Assembly (NCBI GenBank): GCA_902766655.1
Contig: CACXEL010000028.1
Coordinates: forward strand, 1-6,982
DNA: 6,982 bases
Direction: 5' to 3'
Source: an uncultured Lachnospiraceae bacterium
Lineage (GTDB): Bacteria; Bacillota; Clostridia; Lachnospirales; Lachnospiraceae
Of the stretch, positions 1 to 5,221 are shown one piece after another; position 1 is the first letter of the stretch, and the number at the start of each line of letters is the position of its first letter. The translations under genes and the position numbers were made by a program. Under the pieces are notes generated by a model. The model ran no database searches. It saw only the letters and a program-made list of their open reading frames with translations, and was not told the origin of the DNA.

Positions 1-87
1 AAACTGGGACTGAGGGACGGACCTTTTTCCCACTTTTTCCCAAAATGGGAAAAAGTGGGAAAAAGGTCCGTCCCTCAGTCCCAGTTT
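1..87. repeat. Dispersed perfect palindrome, copy R1 (single-headed)
   Basis: Two 42-bp arms (1-42 and 46-87) are exact reverse complements around an AAA loop at 43-45. From outside in, each arm has an AAACT edge, the head GGGACTGAGGGACGGACC, and two TTTTTCCCA-type blocks ending at the CCCA/TGGG centre. The copy begins at the window edge, so its outer left boundary cannot be judged. It lies 18 bp beyond the stop codon of the minus-strand regulator gene. Transcribed RNA would form a very long hairpin, and the plus strand follows the stem with a short T-run (85-89). It could therefore act as a terminator or RNase III substrate. That role is inferred; the palindrome itself is seen directly. Confidence 0.97.
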
Positions 88-105
88 TTCAGCCTTCCAG
101 CCCCC

Positions 106-540
106 TCACGCCAGCGGCTCTTCGCCGTATTTGTCCAGCAGCAAATTGGCGTCGATGACGCCGGCCTTCTGGTTGATGGCCACGGTCAGGATGATGTCCC
201 GGCGCCGGCGGGAATAAAGGGGTGCATTTCCCGAGAGCTCCAGGGCGCGGGTGGTCTCGCGGAGGGTGAGGCCGGCCGCCAGGCAGAGCCTCAGGACCTT
301 GTCCCGGCCGGGCTGGCGGGTCCCCTTCATGACCTGGTAGTAGTAGGAGCGCTCCAGGGCGCTGCGCCCGATCAGCTCCCCGCTGGTCAGGGCCTGAACG
401 GACGCCAGGGAGAGGAAATATTCGGGGAAGGAGGTGAAGCTGTCCGCGACCTTCGGCAGCTCCATGAATTGTTCCATCTGCTTTTCGGAGGAGATATTTG
501 CCAGAATAGAGTCCAGCTGCTTTGTCGTCGGTTCGTCCAT
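106..540 (-). CDS. Small helix-turn-helix (XRE-like) regulator, divergent from kinase
   Basis: The protein has 144 residues and is predicted cytoplasmic, with no signal peptide or membrane segment. An N-terminal helical stretch (1-45) precedes an XRE-like helix-turn-helix region at about 50-100. There, TSGELIGRSALERSYYYQVMKG and the following helices resemble a helix, a turn, a recognition helix and a supporting helix. A basic stretch RRRR (111-114) and a helical tail end at EEPLA. The ATG at 540 was chosen because GGAAGGAAGGAG lies just upstream, ending 4 nt before it. The longer frame starting at 588 has no such site. The gene diverges from the kinase gene across about 110 bp, so the two may share control. 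Pairing of a small HTH protein with a kinase suggests that it is a regulator or partner of the kinase, but this is inference. DNA binding is likely rather than shown; a protein-binding role is also possible. Confidence 0.85.
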   Translation of the reverse strand: MDEPTTKQLDSILANISSEKQMEQFMELPKVADSFTSFPEYFLSLASVQALTSGELIGRSALERSYYYQVMKGTRQPGRDKVLRLCLAAGLTLRETTRALELSGNAPLYSRRRRDIILTVAINQKAGVIDANLLLDKYGEEPLA

Positions 541-650
541 TGTGCTCCTTCCTTCCATGATGTATGATAAAGTATGACGCAGCTGCAAAAACAGCGATAC
601 GTCCTGAACAGTTACAATTTACCATAAAAATGCCATGAAAGAAAGATGCC
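541..650. promoter_or_regulatory. Divergent regulator/kinase intergenic region
   Basis: This 110-bp stretch must hold the promoters of both divergent genes. On the plus strand TACAAT (613-618) is a good -10 candidate for the kinase gene, but I see no matching -35. On the minus strand the TATCAT and CATACA sequences around 560-570 are possible -10 elements. A perfect GCAGCTGC palindrome (580-587) overlaps GCTG-N6-CAGC (582-595) and could be an operator for the HTH protein. The octamer ATGCCATG occurs at 630-637 and again at 646-653 over the kinase start. None of these assignments is firm. Confidence 0.3.
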
Positions 651-2879
651 ATGCCGGGAGAACATTTGTCTGAACTGGAACGGCTCTGCGCCGAGGCCCT
701 CTACGAGGAGGTCCGCCCCCTGGAGGACGGCAGGTCCATCGTCCGGGACGCGGCCTCGGGCCGCCTTTTCTTCAAAAAGAGGCTGATGACCTACAATACG
801 GAGGTCTTTGCCTGGCTGAAAGCCCACAGGAGCCGCTATGTGCCCAGGATCGAGGCCTTCTGGCAGGAGGGCCCGGAGCTGGTGGTCATCGAGGAAATGA
901 TCCAGGGCGACACCCTGGAGCAGGTCCTCACGCAAGGGGAAGGTCCCTCCTTCGAGGAGCGGGTCCGGATTTTGATGGAAATCTGCGACGGGCTGTCATT
1001 TCTCCACAGCGCCGAGCCGCCGATCATCCACCGGGACCTCAAGGCCTCCAACATCATGCTGACCGAGGACGGCGTGGTCAAGATCATCGACTACGACGCG
1101 GCCAAGATCTCCGTCAAGGGCCAGGCGCGCGACACCCAGCTGATCGGCACCCAGGGAAATGCAGCCCCCGAGCAGTACGGTTTCGCTGCATCGGATGCCC
1201 GCACGGACATTTTCGCCCTGGGGAAGCTGATCGGGCGGATGCTGCCCGGCAATGCGGACGCCATGCGGATCGCCGCCCGCGCCACCCGGATGGATCCCGC
1301 AAAGCGCTATGCCTCCGCGGCCCAGATCCGGGAGCCGATCCGCCGGATCCGCGAGCACCCCTCCGGCCTGGACAGCCTGCTGGAGAAGCTGCCGGGGTAT
1401 GATCCGGTGAGCAGACGGCAGCGGGTTTTGGCGAGGGTCGTCATTTTCCTCCTGTTCCTGGCGCTTGCGGGCGGGGCATTTCTGACCTACAGGCAGACGG
1501 TCGTGCTGCCGCGGAGGCAGGAGGAGGCCGTGGCGGGCGCGGTCCGGGCGCTCGAGGAGAGCACCGAGACGGCGGAGATGGCGGAAAAGACCCTGGCGCT
1601 CCTTGAACTGTGCCCGTACAGTGCGCTTACGCCGGACCAGCAGCTGCTGGTGAGGGATAAGGCGCGGACCGTGGTCCGGGATTACAGCTCCGGCACGGAG
1701 GGTGAGAAGCAGAAGACCGGAGTGTGTCTGACCGGGGATGGGGTGGATTTCATTTCCCGGATTCGGGAGATGGGGGTGGATGAGGCGGCGGCCGAGGCCA
1801 TTTCCGTCGGCGGCCAGATCCGCTACATGCTCCGGTACAACGACTGGGAGGGCGCCTTCCGGTCGCTGACTTACCTGGAAGGGCTGCCCGATGAGGCGGC
1901 GCTTCGGGAGCGCGTCCGCGCGACAAGCGAAAATGCGGCAAATGAGCACAAGGAGGCCTTTGAAGCCAACGGTACCGTGACCGAGGCCTTCCAGGCCATG
2001 TGGCTGTATGGGCGTATGATCGACGCGGGCTTTGAGGAGGAGAGAGAGGCTTTCGAGGCCTATTACGAAGAGCTGATCGCGAGTGCCGGGACGGAGCAGG
2101 AGGCAGAGGATTTTGATACCGCCGAGAAGATCCTGAGGAACCTGCTTTCCTATGAGGCCAGGGTGTCGCGGCCCCAGGGGGAGCCGGCGCTGGCGGACCG
2201 GATCCGGGAAAATGACTACCTGCGAGCCTCCTGGAAGCTCAGGAAGCAGGACTACACCGAGGCCCGCGCGGCATTTGAGGCGCTGGGGGACTACAGGGAT
2301 TCCGCCGACCGGGTGACGGAGTGCGATTATCTCCGGGCAAAGCTGCTGCATTCCCGGAAGCAATACAAGGCGGCCGCGGAGCTCTTCGGGAAGATTTCCG
2401 GCTATCAGGACGCGGACGACCTGTGCAGGGAGGCCAAATTCCAGTATTGCGTCTCGATGGAGGAGGAGCCGGACGAGACCACCTACACCTATATCGAGGA
2501 GCTGGCCAGGGCGGACTACCCCGGCGCTTCCGCGCTCCGGGACGAGCTCTGCACCTGGAACGCCGTGATCGAGAGCGGGATCAATTACAGGCTCGGGGCT
2601 GAGCAGAGCGCCATCGTCCGGGCGACCCTCAACCATGGCCCCGCGAAGGGTTCGACCCACCTCCGGTTCGAGATCACGGACCTGGAGAACGGGATGCACA
2701 GCTCCTTCACCTCGGAGGAGAAGGTGAGCCGGGGGGAGAGCTTTTCCATCTATTACTCGGTGAGCAGCCTGACGGAGAACATCTTCGAGAAGAAATACCG
2801 GGTGGAGATCTACGCGGACGACGGGGCGAAGATCGGCAGCTGGAGCGGGCAGTTCACAGCGGACTTTCTGAGGGACTGA
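651..2879 (+). CDS. Transmembrane Ser/Thr-kinase-like protein with TPR-like outer region
   Basis: The protein has 742 residues. The kinase domain spans about 15-235. It has a candidate beta-3 lysine K42/K43 (LFFKKRL), the catalytic loop HRDLKASN (127-134, D129), DYD at 147-149 where most kinases have DFG, and an activation segment ending in APE (172-174). The final lobe contains DIFALGK (186-192). The glycine-rich loop is not recognisable, so ATP binding may be atypical; the metal-binding Asp D147 is kept. One membrane helix (about 259-280) predicts a cytoplasmic kinase and an outer part of about 460 residues. Repeats at 522-558 and 559-597 follow a YLRA..LL...YxxAxxxF..xxxYxDA pattern typical of TPR-like regions in Firmicutes, followed by a probably beta-rich domain (640-740). 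ATG 651 is the first in-frame start after TGA at 636; its binding site (GAAAGA) is weak. The last codons AGG-GAC-TGA run into repeat R2. Substrate and signal are unknown. It could also be a pseudokinase. Confidence 0.93.
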   Translation: MPGEHLSELERLCAEALYEEVRPLEDGRSIVRDAASGRLFFKKRLMTYNTEVFAWLKAHRSRYVPRIEAFWQEGPELVVIEEMIQGDTLEQVLTQGEGPSFEERVRILMEICDGLSFLHSAEPPIIHRDLKASNIMLTEDGVVKIIDYDAAKISVKGQARDTQLIGTQGNAAPEQYGFAASDARTDIFALGKLIGRMLPGNADAMRIAARATRMDPAKRYASAAQIREPIRRIREHPSGLDSLLEKLPGYDPVSRRQRVLARVVIFLLFLALAGGAFLTYRQTVVLPRRQEEAVAGAVRALEESTETAEMAEKTLALLELCPYSALTPDQQLLVRDKARTVVRDYSSGTEGEKQKTGVCLTGDGVDFISRIREMGVDEAAAEAISVGGQIRYMLRYNDWEGAFRSLTYLEGLPDEAALRERVRATSENAANEHKEAFEANGTVTEAFQAMWLYGRMIDAGFEEEREAFEAYYEELIASAGTEQEAEDFDTAEKILRNLLSYEARVSRPQGEPALADRIRENDYLRASWKLRKQDYTEARAAFEALGDYRDSADRVTECDYLRAKLLHSRKQYKAAAELFGKISGYQDADDLCREAKFQYCVSMEEEPDETTYTYIEELARADYPGASALRDELCTWNAVIESGINYRLGAEQSAIVRATLNHGPAKGSTHLRFEITDLENGMHSSFTSEEKVSRGESFSIYYSVSSLTENIFEKKYRVEIYADDGAKIGSWSGQFTADFLRD

Positions 2880-2996
2880 GGGACGGACCTTTTTTGAGAC
2901 TGAGGGACGGACCTTTTTCCCACTTTTTCCCAAAATGGGAAAAAGTGGGAAAAAGGTCCGTCCCTCAGTCTCAAAAAAGGTCCGTCCCTCAGTCCC
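2872..2996. repeat. Dispersed perfect palindrome, copy R2 (nested, double-headed)
   Basis: Two 61-bp arms (2872-2932 and 2936-2996) are exact reverse complements around an AAA loop. Each arm carries two heads in the same orientation: an outer GGGACTGAGGGACGGACC and an inner GAGACTGAGGGACGGACC joined by a T-run. The TTTTTCCCA core follows. The copy sits between the convergent kinase and DUF937 genes, so its RNA hairpin would meet transcripts from both sides and may act as a bidirectional terminator (inferred). Its left arm contains the kinase stop codon (TGA 2877-2879). The two inner heads differ from the outer ones by the same base in both arms, so symmetry has been kept or repaired. Confidence 0.97.
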
Positions 2997-2997
2997 A

Positions 2998-3007
2998 GCT
3001 CAGTCTC
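2998..3007 (-). repeat. Degenerate extra head fragment flanking R2
   Basis: Just outside the right end of R2, the minus strand reads GAGACTGAGC, matching the start of the inner R2 head (GAGACTGAGG). There is no matching partner on the left flank. It looks like the remnant of a third head on one side only. The match is short, so it could be chance. Confidence 0.4.
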
Positions 3008-3014
3008 ACCCGCT

Positions 3015-3557
3015 TTACCTGGCGAGAGCAGAAAGAAGGCTAAGCAGCGACGTGCCGTCCTGATCCTTGCCCGCGTCCTGGGCGGGCTGCTGGGCGACGC
3101 CGCCGAACATGCCGAGGAGGCTGCCGAGACCGGCGGACTGCTGGGTCTGCTGCTGGGTGTTGGCCGCAGAGACGCCGGACAGAAGGGCGGGCGCGAGGAT
3201 GGCGAGGATGGCGCCGACCTGGCTCTCGGTGAGGCCGGTCTGTTTGGCCAGCTGGCCCATGACGGAGCCGTAGCTGCCGCCGAGGATGTGGCCCAGGATC
3301 CGGCTGCCGTCATCGGCGTCGGCGTCCTTGATCTGCTTGTCGATCTGGTTGGTGCTTGTGTGCTGGCTCAGCGCACCGAGCAGGGACAGGGCGCCCTGCT
3401 GGTTGGAGGCATTGCTGGTCAGGTACTTGAGCAGAATCGGGATCGCCAGCGGGAGCAGCTTCCGGATCAGGGCTGCGGAGACCCCGGTTTTTTCGGACAG
3501 TGAATCGACGGAAGACTGGGTCGTCATGGAACCAAGAAGCAGTGATAACAGGTTCAT
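3015..3557 (-). CDS. DUF937 (YidB-like) family protein
   Basis: The protein has 180 residues. Residues 1-110 are rich in Leu, Ala, Gly and Ser and form amphipathic helices. Signature stretches are LIRKLLPLAIPILLKYL (30-46), RILGHILGG (86-94) and the TGLTESQVGAILAILAPALL segment at 108-127. This leucine/glycine pattern with a 'Q-TGL-SQV' turn is characteristic of DUF937/YidB-like proteins, whose function is unknown. A Gln-rich linker (133-140) leads to a Gly/Leu tail ending LLSLLSALAR. I see no signal peptide; the hydrophobic helices look like packed helices more than membrane segments, but this is uncertain. The ATG at 3557 follows GGAGAGG about 9 nt upstream. The same frame stays open back into repeat R3, but that extension is repeat-derived and has no binding site. 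The gene converges with the kinase gene across R2 and diverges from the cyclotransferase-like gene. Confidence 0.88.
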   Translation of the reverse strand: MNLLSLLLGSMTTQSSVDSLSEKTGVSAALIRKLLPLAIPILLKYLTSNASNQQGALSLLGALSQHTSTNQIDKQIKDADADDGSRILGHILGGSYGSVMGQLAKQTGLTESQVGAILAILAPALLSGVSAANTQQQTQQSAGLGSLLGMFGGVAQQPAQDAGKDQDGTSLLSLLSALAR

Positions 3558-3586
3558 AAGTCTTTTTCCTCTCCTTCTCTTTTTTG

Positions 3587-3609
3587 GGCCGGCAAGATGA
3601 AGTCCGGCC
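3587..3609 (-). other. Hairpin in the leader of the DUF937 gene
   Basis: GGCCGG (3587-3592) and CCGGCC (3604-3609) form a 6-bp GC stem with an 11-nt loop, 30 nt upstream of the DUF937 start and just before its purine-rich binding site. No T-run follows on either strand in a terminator arrangement. It may influence translation or mRNA stability, or be a protein-binding dyad. A possible -10 for this gene is TAAAAT (minus strand, 3628-3633), with no clear -35. Confidence 0.4.
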
Positions 3610-3655
3610 GTTCGTTGGGTTACCCATATTTTACCACGATAGTGTAGCAAAACCA

Positions 3656-3689
3656 CGAAAAAACGCAAATATTCTGAAAAAAAACGATT
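3656..3689 (+). repeat. Imperfect 34-bp direct repeat, left copy (flanks R3)
   Basis: This copy aligns without gaps to 3790-3823. The first 10 positions (CGAAAAAACG) and the last 11 (AAAAAACGATT) are identical; the middle 13 match at 8 sites, giving 29 of 34. The two AAAAAACG octamers inside it start 21 bp apart, about two helical turns, which favours bent DNA. Confidence 0.75.
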
Positions 3690-3702
3690 TGAAGGGGAAA
3701 CC

Positions 3703-3781
3703 TGGGACTGAGGGACGGACCTTTTTCCCACTTTTTCCCAAAATGGGAAAAAGTGGGAAAAAGGTCCGTCCCTCAGTCCCA
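3703..3781. repeat. Dispersed perfect palindrome, copy R3 (single-headed)
   Basis: Arms 3703-3740 and 3744-3781 are exact 38-bp reverse complements around an AAA loop. Head and core match R1 except for the outermost bases. Unlike R1, R2 and R4, it lies between two divergent genes, upstream of both starts. A simple terminator role does not fit this position. It may instead be a barrier, a cruciform-forming site or merely an insertion. It lies between two 34-bp imperfect direct repeats. Confidence 0.97.
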
Positions 3782-3789
3782 CCTCAGGC

Positions 3790-3823
3790 CGAAAAAACGG
3801 AATTATCCAGATAAAAAACGATT
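3790..3823 (+). repeat. Imperfect 34-bp direct repeat, right copy (flanks R3)
   Basis: Partner of 3656-3689, displaced by exactly 134 bp and matching at 29 of 34 positions without gaps. Its two AAAAAACG octamers (3792 and 3813) are again 21 bp apart. Similarity falls off on both sides. The rest of this divergent intergenic region (3558-3948) holds R3, two small hairpins and the ATTTTA-TGA-TAAAAT dyad at 3834-3848. I see no further gene in it. Confidence 0.75.
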
Positions 3824-3833
3824 CGTGGGAGAG

Positions 3834-3848
3834 ATTTTATGATAAAAT
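3834..3848. promoter_or_regulatory. ATTTTA-TGA-TAAAAT dyad, possible -10/operator
   Basis: Perfect 6-bp inverted arms flank a 3-bp spacer about 100 bp upstream of the cyclotransferase-like gene. TATGAT (3838-3843) or TAAAAT (3843-3848) could be a -10 element. No convincing -35 stands at the right distance, so the promoter call is weak. Confidence 0.3.
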
Positions 3849-3867
3849 ATTTCGGGTCAGAAGCAGA

Positions 3868-3886
3868 GGCGGCCCGGTAGGCTGCC
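3868..3886 (+). other. Leader hairpin upstream of cyclotransferase-like gene
   Basis: GGCGGCC (3868-3874) and GGCTGCC (3880-3886) can form a 7-bp stem with one G-U pair and loop CGGTA. No T-run follows, so it is not a standard terminator. It would lie in the 5' leader of the downstream gene if transcription starts near 3850. Confidence 0.35.
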
Positions 3887-3948
3887 GATTATTCAGATGA
3901 GCAATAATGAGGGTAGTGTGCAATATGTCTGAACAGGAGAAAATGAGT

Positions 3949-5070
3949 ATGCAGGGGATAAAAAGGGAAAGTGAAGATATGCATACGCTTTTTGTTTACG
4001 GAAGCCTGATGAAGGGCCGGTCCAACCATGTCCGCTATATGGCCGGGGCTTCATTTTTAGGAAATGCATACATTACAGGCTTTGACCTGTACGACCTGGG
4101 TCATTTCCCTGCCATCAAACACGCGGAGGGCAGCGGGCGTGTCCTCGGCGAACTGTACCGGATGGGACCGAAGGCCTTTGCGGCGATCTGCTGGCTGGAG
4201 GGAGAGGGCGTGCTTTACCAGCGCGAGACGGTGACGGCATACCTCGACGGCTGTGAAAATGGCCTTGAGACGGAGACCTTCGTATTCATTCCGAAGATTG
4301 ACGGGCAGGAAGTAACCCTGGTCCCGGAGACAGAGCAGCCCTGGAAAAGAGCGGCTGCCAAAGAATATGTCTGGTATGGCTGCTACGGTTCCAGCGTCAA
4401 CAGGGCGCGTTTTATGAAGTACATTGGCAGATGTGTAGACCGGACGGAGCCGATGGAGGACCGGCCGTACACATTTCCCCACTCTGTATATTTTGCGGGG
4501 GCTTCCGTCATCTGGGGCGGGAAGTCACCTGCTTTTCTGGACGATACGAAGCCGGGCCATGCATACGGAAGGATCTACAGGATCACCCGGGAACAGTATG
4601 AGGAGATCAGGTGGCAGGAGGGACCGAAATACCGGAAGAGGCTGGACCTGGGGACCCTGGAGGGGTGCCCGGTGGTGTCATTTACCTGCGAGGAAAGGCA
4701 GAAGAGAGGTATTCCTTCCGGAAAATACCTGGAGGTGATTCTGCAGGGGATGAAGGAAGTGTATCCCGACGACCCGGAAAGGGCGGTGGCCGGGGAACTG
4801 GTCAAAGGCATCTTCAGCGAGGAAGAGCTGGTGATCCTCGACTGTCTGCGGAAGGCGGAGCATGGACTGCCCAACCGTGTGATTTCCGAGCGGACCGGCA
4901 TCGCGCCGGAGCGTGAGGCCGAGCTGATCGATGGCCTTTCAGGGATCGGCGCCGTACAGCAGGACAGCCGGAGCCTGGCCTTCGCCGGCACGGACGCGGA
5001 GGCGGTCTACTATACCTGCGAGGGCGCCAGGGATGTGATCGATATGGTCAGGGAAATTCTGGATATGTGA
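3949..5070 (+). CDS. Tandem gamma-glutamylcyclotransferase-like (AIG2-type) protein with winged-helix-like tail
   Basis: The protein has 373 residues from this start. Domain 1 (about 12-120) has LFVYGSL (14-20), the nucleotide-free substrate loop typical of gamma-glutamylcyclotransferase/AIG2-like folds, and WLEGEG (82-87), where E84 fits the family's catalytic Glu. Domain 2 (about 140-275) repeats the pattern with YGCYGSS (143-149) and WQEGPKYRKR (222-231, E224). The C-terminal 80 residues (about 289-366) contain EEELVILDCLRKAEHGLPNRV and ERTGI segments that look like a winged helix. Family members act on gamma-glutamyl amines or peptides; the substrate here is unknown. AGGAG at 3935-3939 lies 9 nt before ATG 3949, so I prefer this start. 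Other in-frame ATGs are 3907, 3925, 3943 and 3979; 3979 begins right at the domain (MHTLFVYGSL). The gene converges with the DUF3878-like gene across R4. It is predicted cytoplasmic. Confidence 0.85.
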   Translation: MQGIKRESEDMHTLFVYGSLMKGRSNHVRYMAGASFLGNAYITGFDLYDLGHFPAIKHAEGSGRVLGELYRMGPKAFAAICWLEGEGVLYQRETVTAYLDGCENGLETETFVFIPKIDGQEVTLVPETEQPWKRAAAKEYVWYGCYGSSVNRARFMKYIGRCVDRTEPMEDRPYTFPHSVYFAGASVIWGGKSPAFLDDTKPGHAYGRIYRITREQYEEIRWQEGPKYRKRLDLGTLEGCPVVSFTCEERQKRGIPSGKYLEVILQGMKEVYPDDPERAVAGELVKGIFSEEELVILDCLRKAEHGLPNRVISERTGIAPEREAELIDGLSGIGAVQQDSRSLAFAGTDAEAVYYTCEGARDVIDMVREILDM

Positions 5071-5079
5071 GGGGGAGCC

Positions 5080-5098
5080 TGGGACTGAGAGACGGAAA
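5080..5098 (+). repeat. Degenerate extra head fragment left of R4
   Basis: TGGGACTGAGAGACGGAAA matches the head TGGGACTGAGGGACGGACC at 16 of 19 positions. It sits immediately before the perfect palindrome, in the same orientation as the left-arm heads, and has no partner on the right. It appears to be a decayed or truncated third head. Confidence 0.8.
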
Positions 5099-5221
5099 CT
5101 GGGACTGAGGGACGGACCTTTTTCCCAAACTGGGACTGAGGGACGGACCTTTTTCCCAAAATGGGAAAAAGGTCCGTCCCTCAGTCCCAGTTTGGGAAAA
5201 AGGTCCGTCCCTCAGTCCCAG
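5099..5221. repeat. Dispersed perfect palindrome, copy R4 (nested, double-headed)
   Basis: Arms 5099-5158 and 5162-5221 are exact 60-bp reverse complements around an AAA loop. Each arm has two complete heads in tandem, joined by TTTTTCCCAAAC. The second TTTTTCCCA block seen in R1-R3 is missing next to the centre. The copy lies between convergent genes, beginning 28 bp after the stop of the cyclotransferase-like gene. Its right arm overlaps the last three codons of the DUF3878-like gene, including the TGA at 5212-5214. A strong hairpin forms in transcripts from either side, so bidirectional termination is plausible but inferred. Confidence 0.97.

Noticed and set aside
55..567. 170-residue plus-strand frame starting at the R1 centre
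   Set aside because: It starts on the palindrome's central ATG without a binding site and is the shadow of the HTH regulator gene.
541..588. Longer start for the HTH regulator at 588
   Set aside because: The extra 16 residues overlap the strong GGAAGGAG site that serves ATG 540.
996..2933. 645-residue open frame on the minus strand opposite the kinase
   Set aside because: It begins inside palindrome R2 with repeat-derived residues, has no binding site, and its composition (Arg, Pro, Leu, Gly rich) is that of a GC-rich shadow frame. The plus-strand frame has clear kinase motifs.
3558..3782. N-terminal extension of the DUF937 frame back through R3
   Set aside because: The frame is open only because the palindrome lacks stops in that phase. 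The extension has no binding site, while ATG 3557 has one and starts the conserved region.
1..5221. CRISPR array
   Set aside because: The repeats are irregularly spaced, kilobases apart, palindromic throughout, and separated by whole genes instead of spacers.
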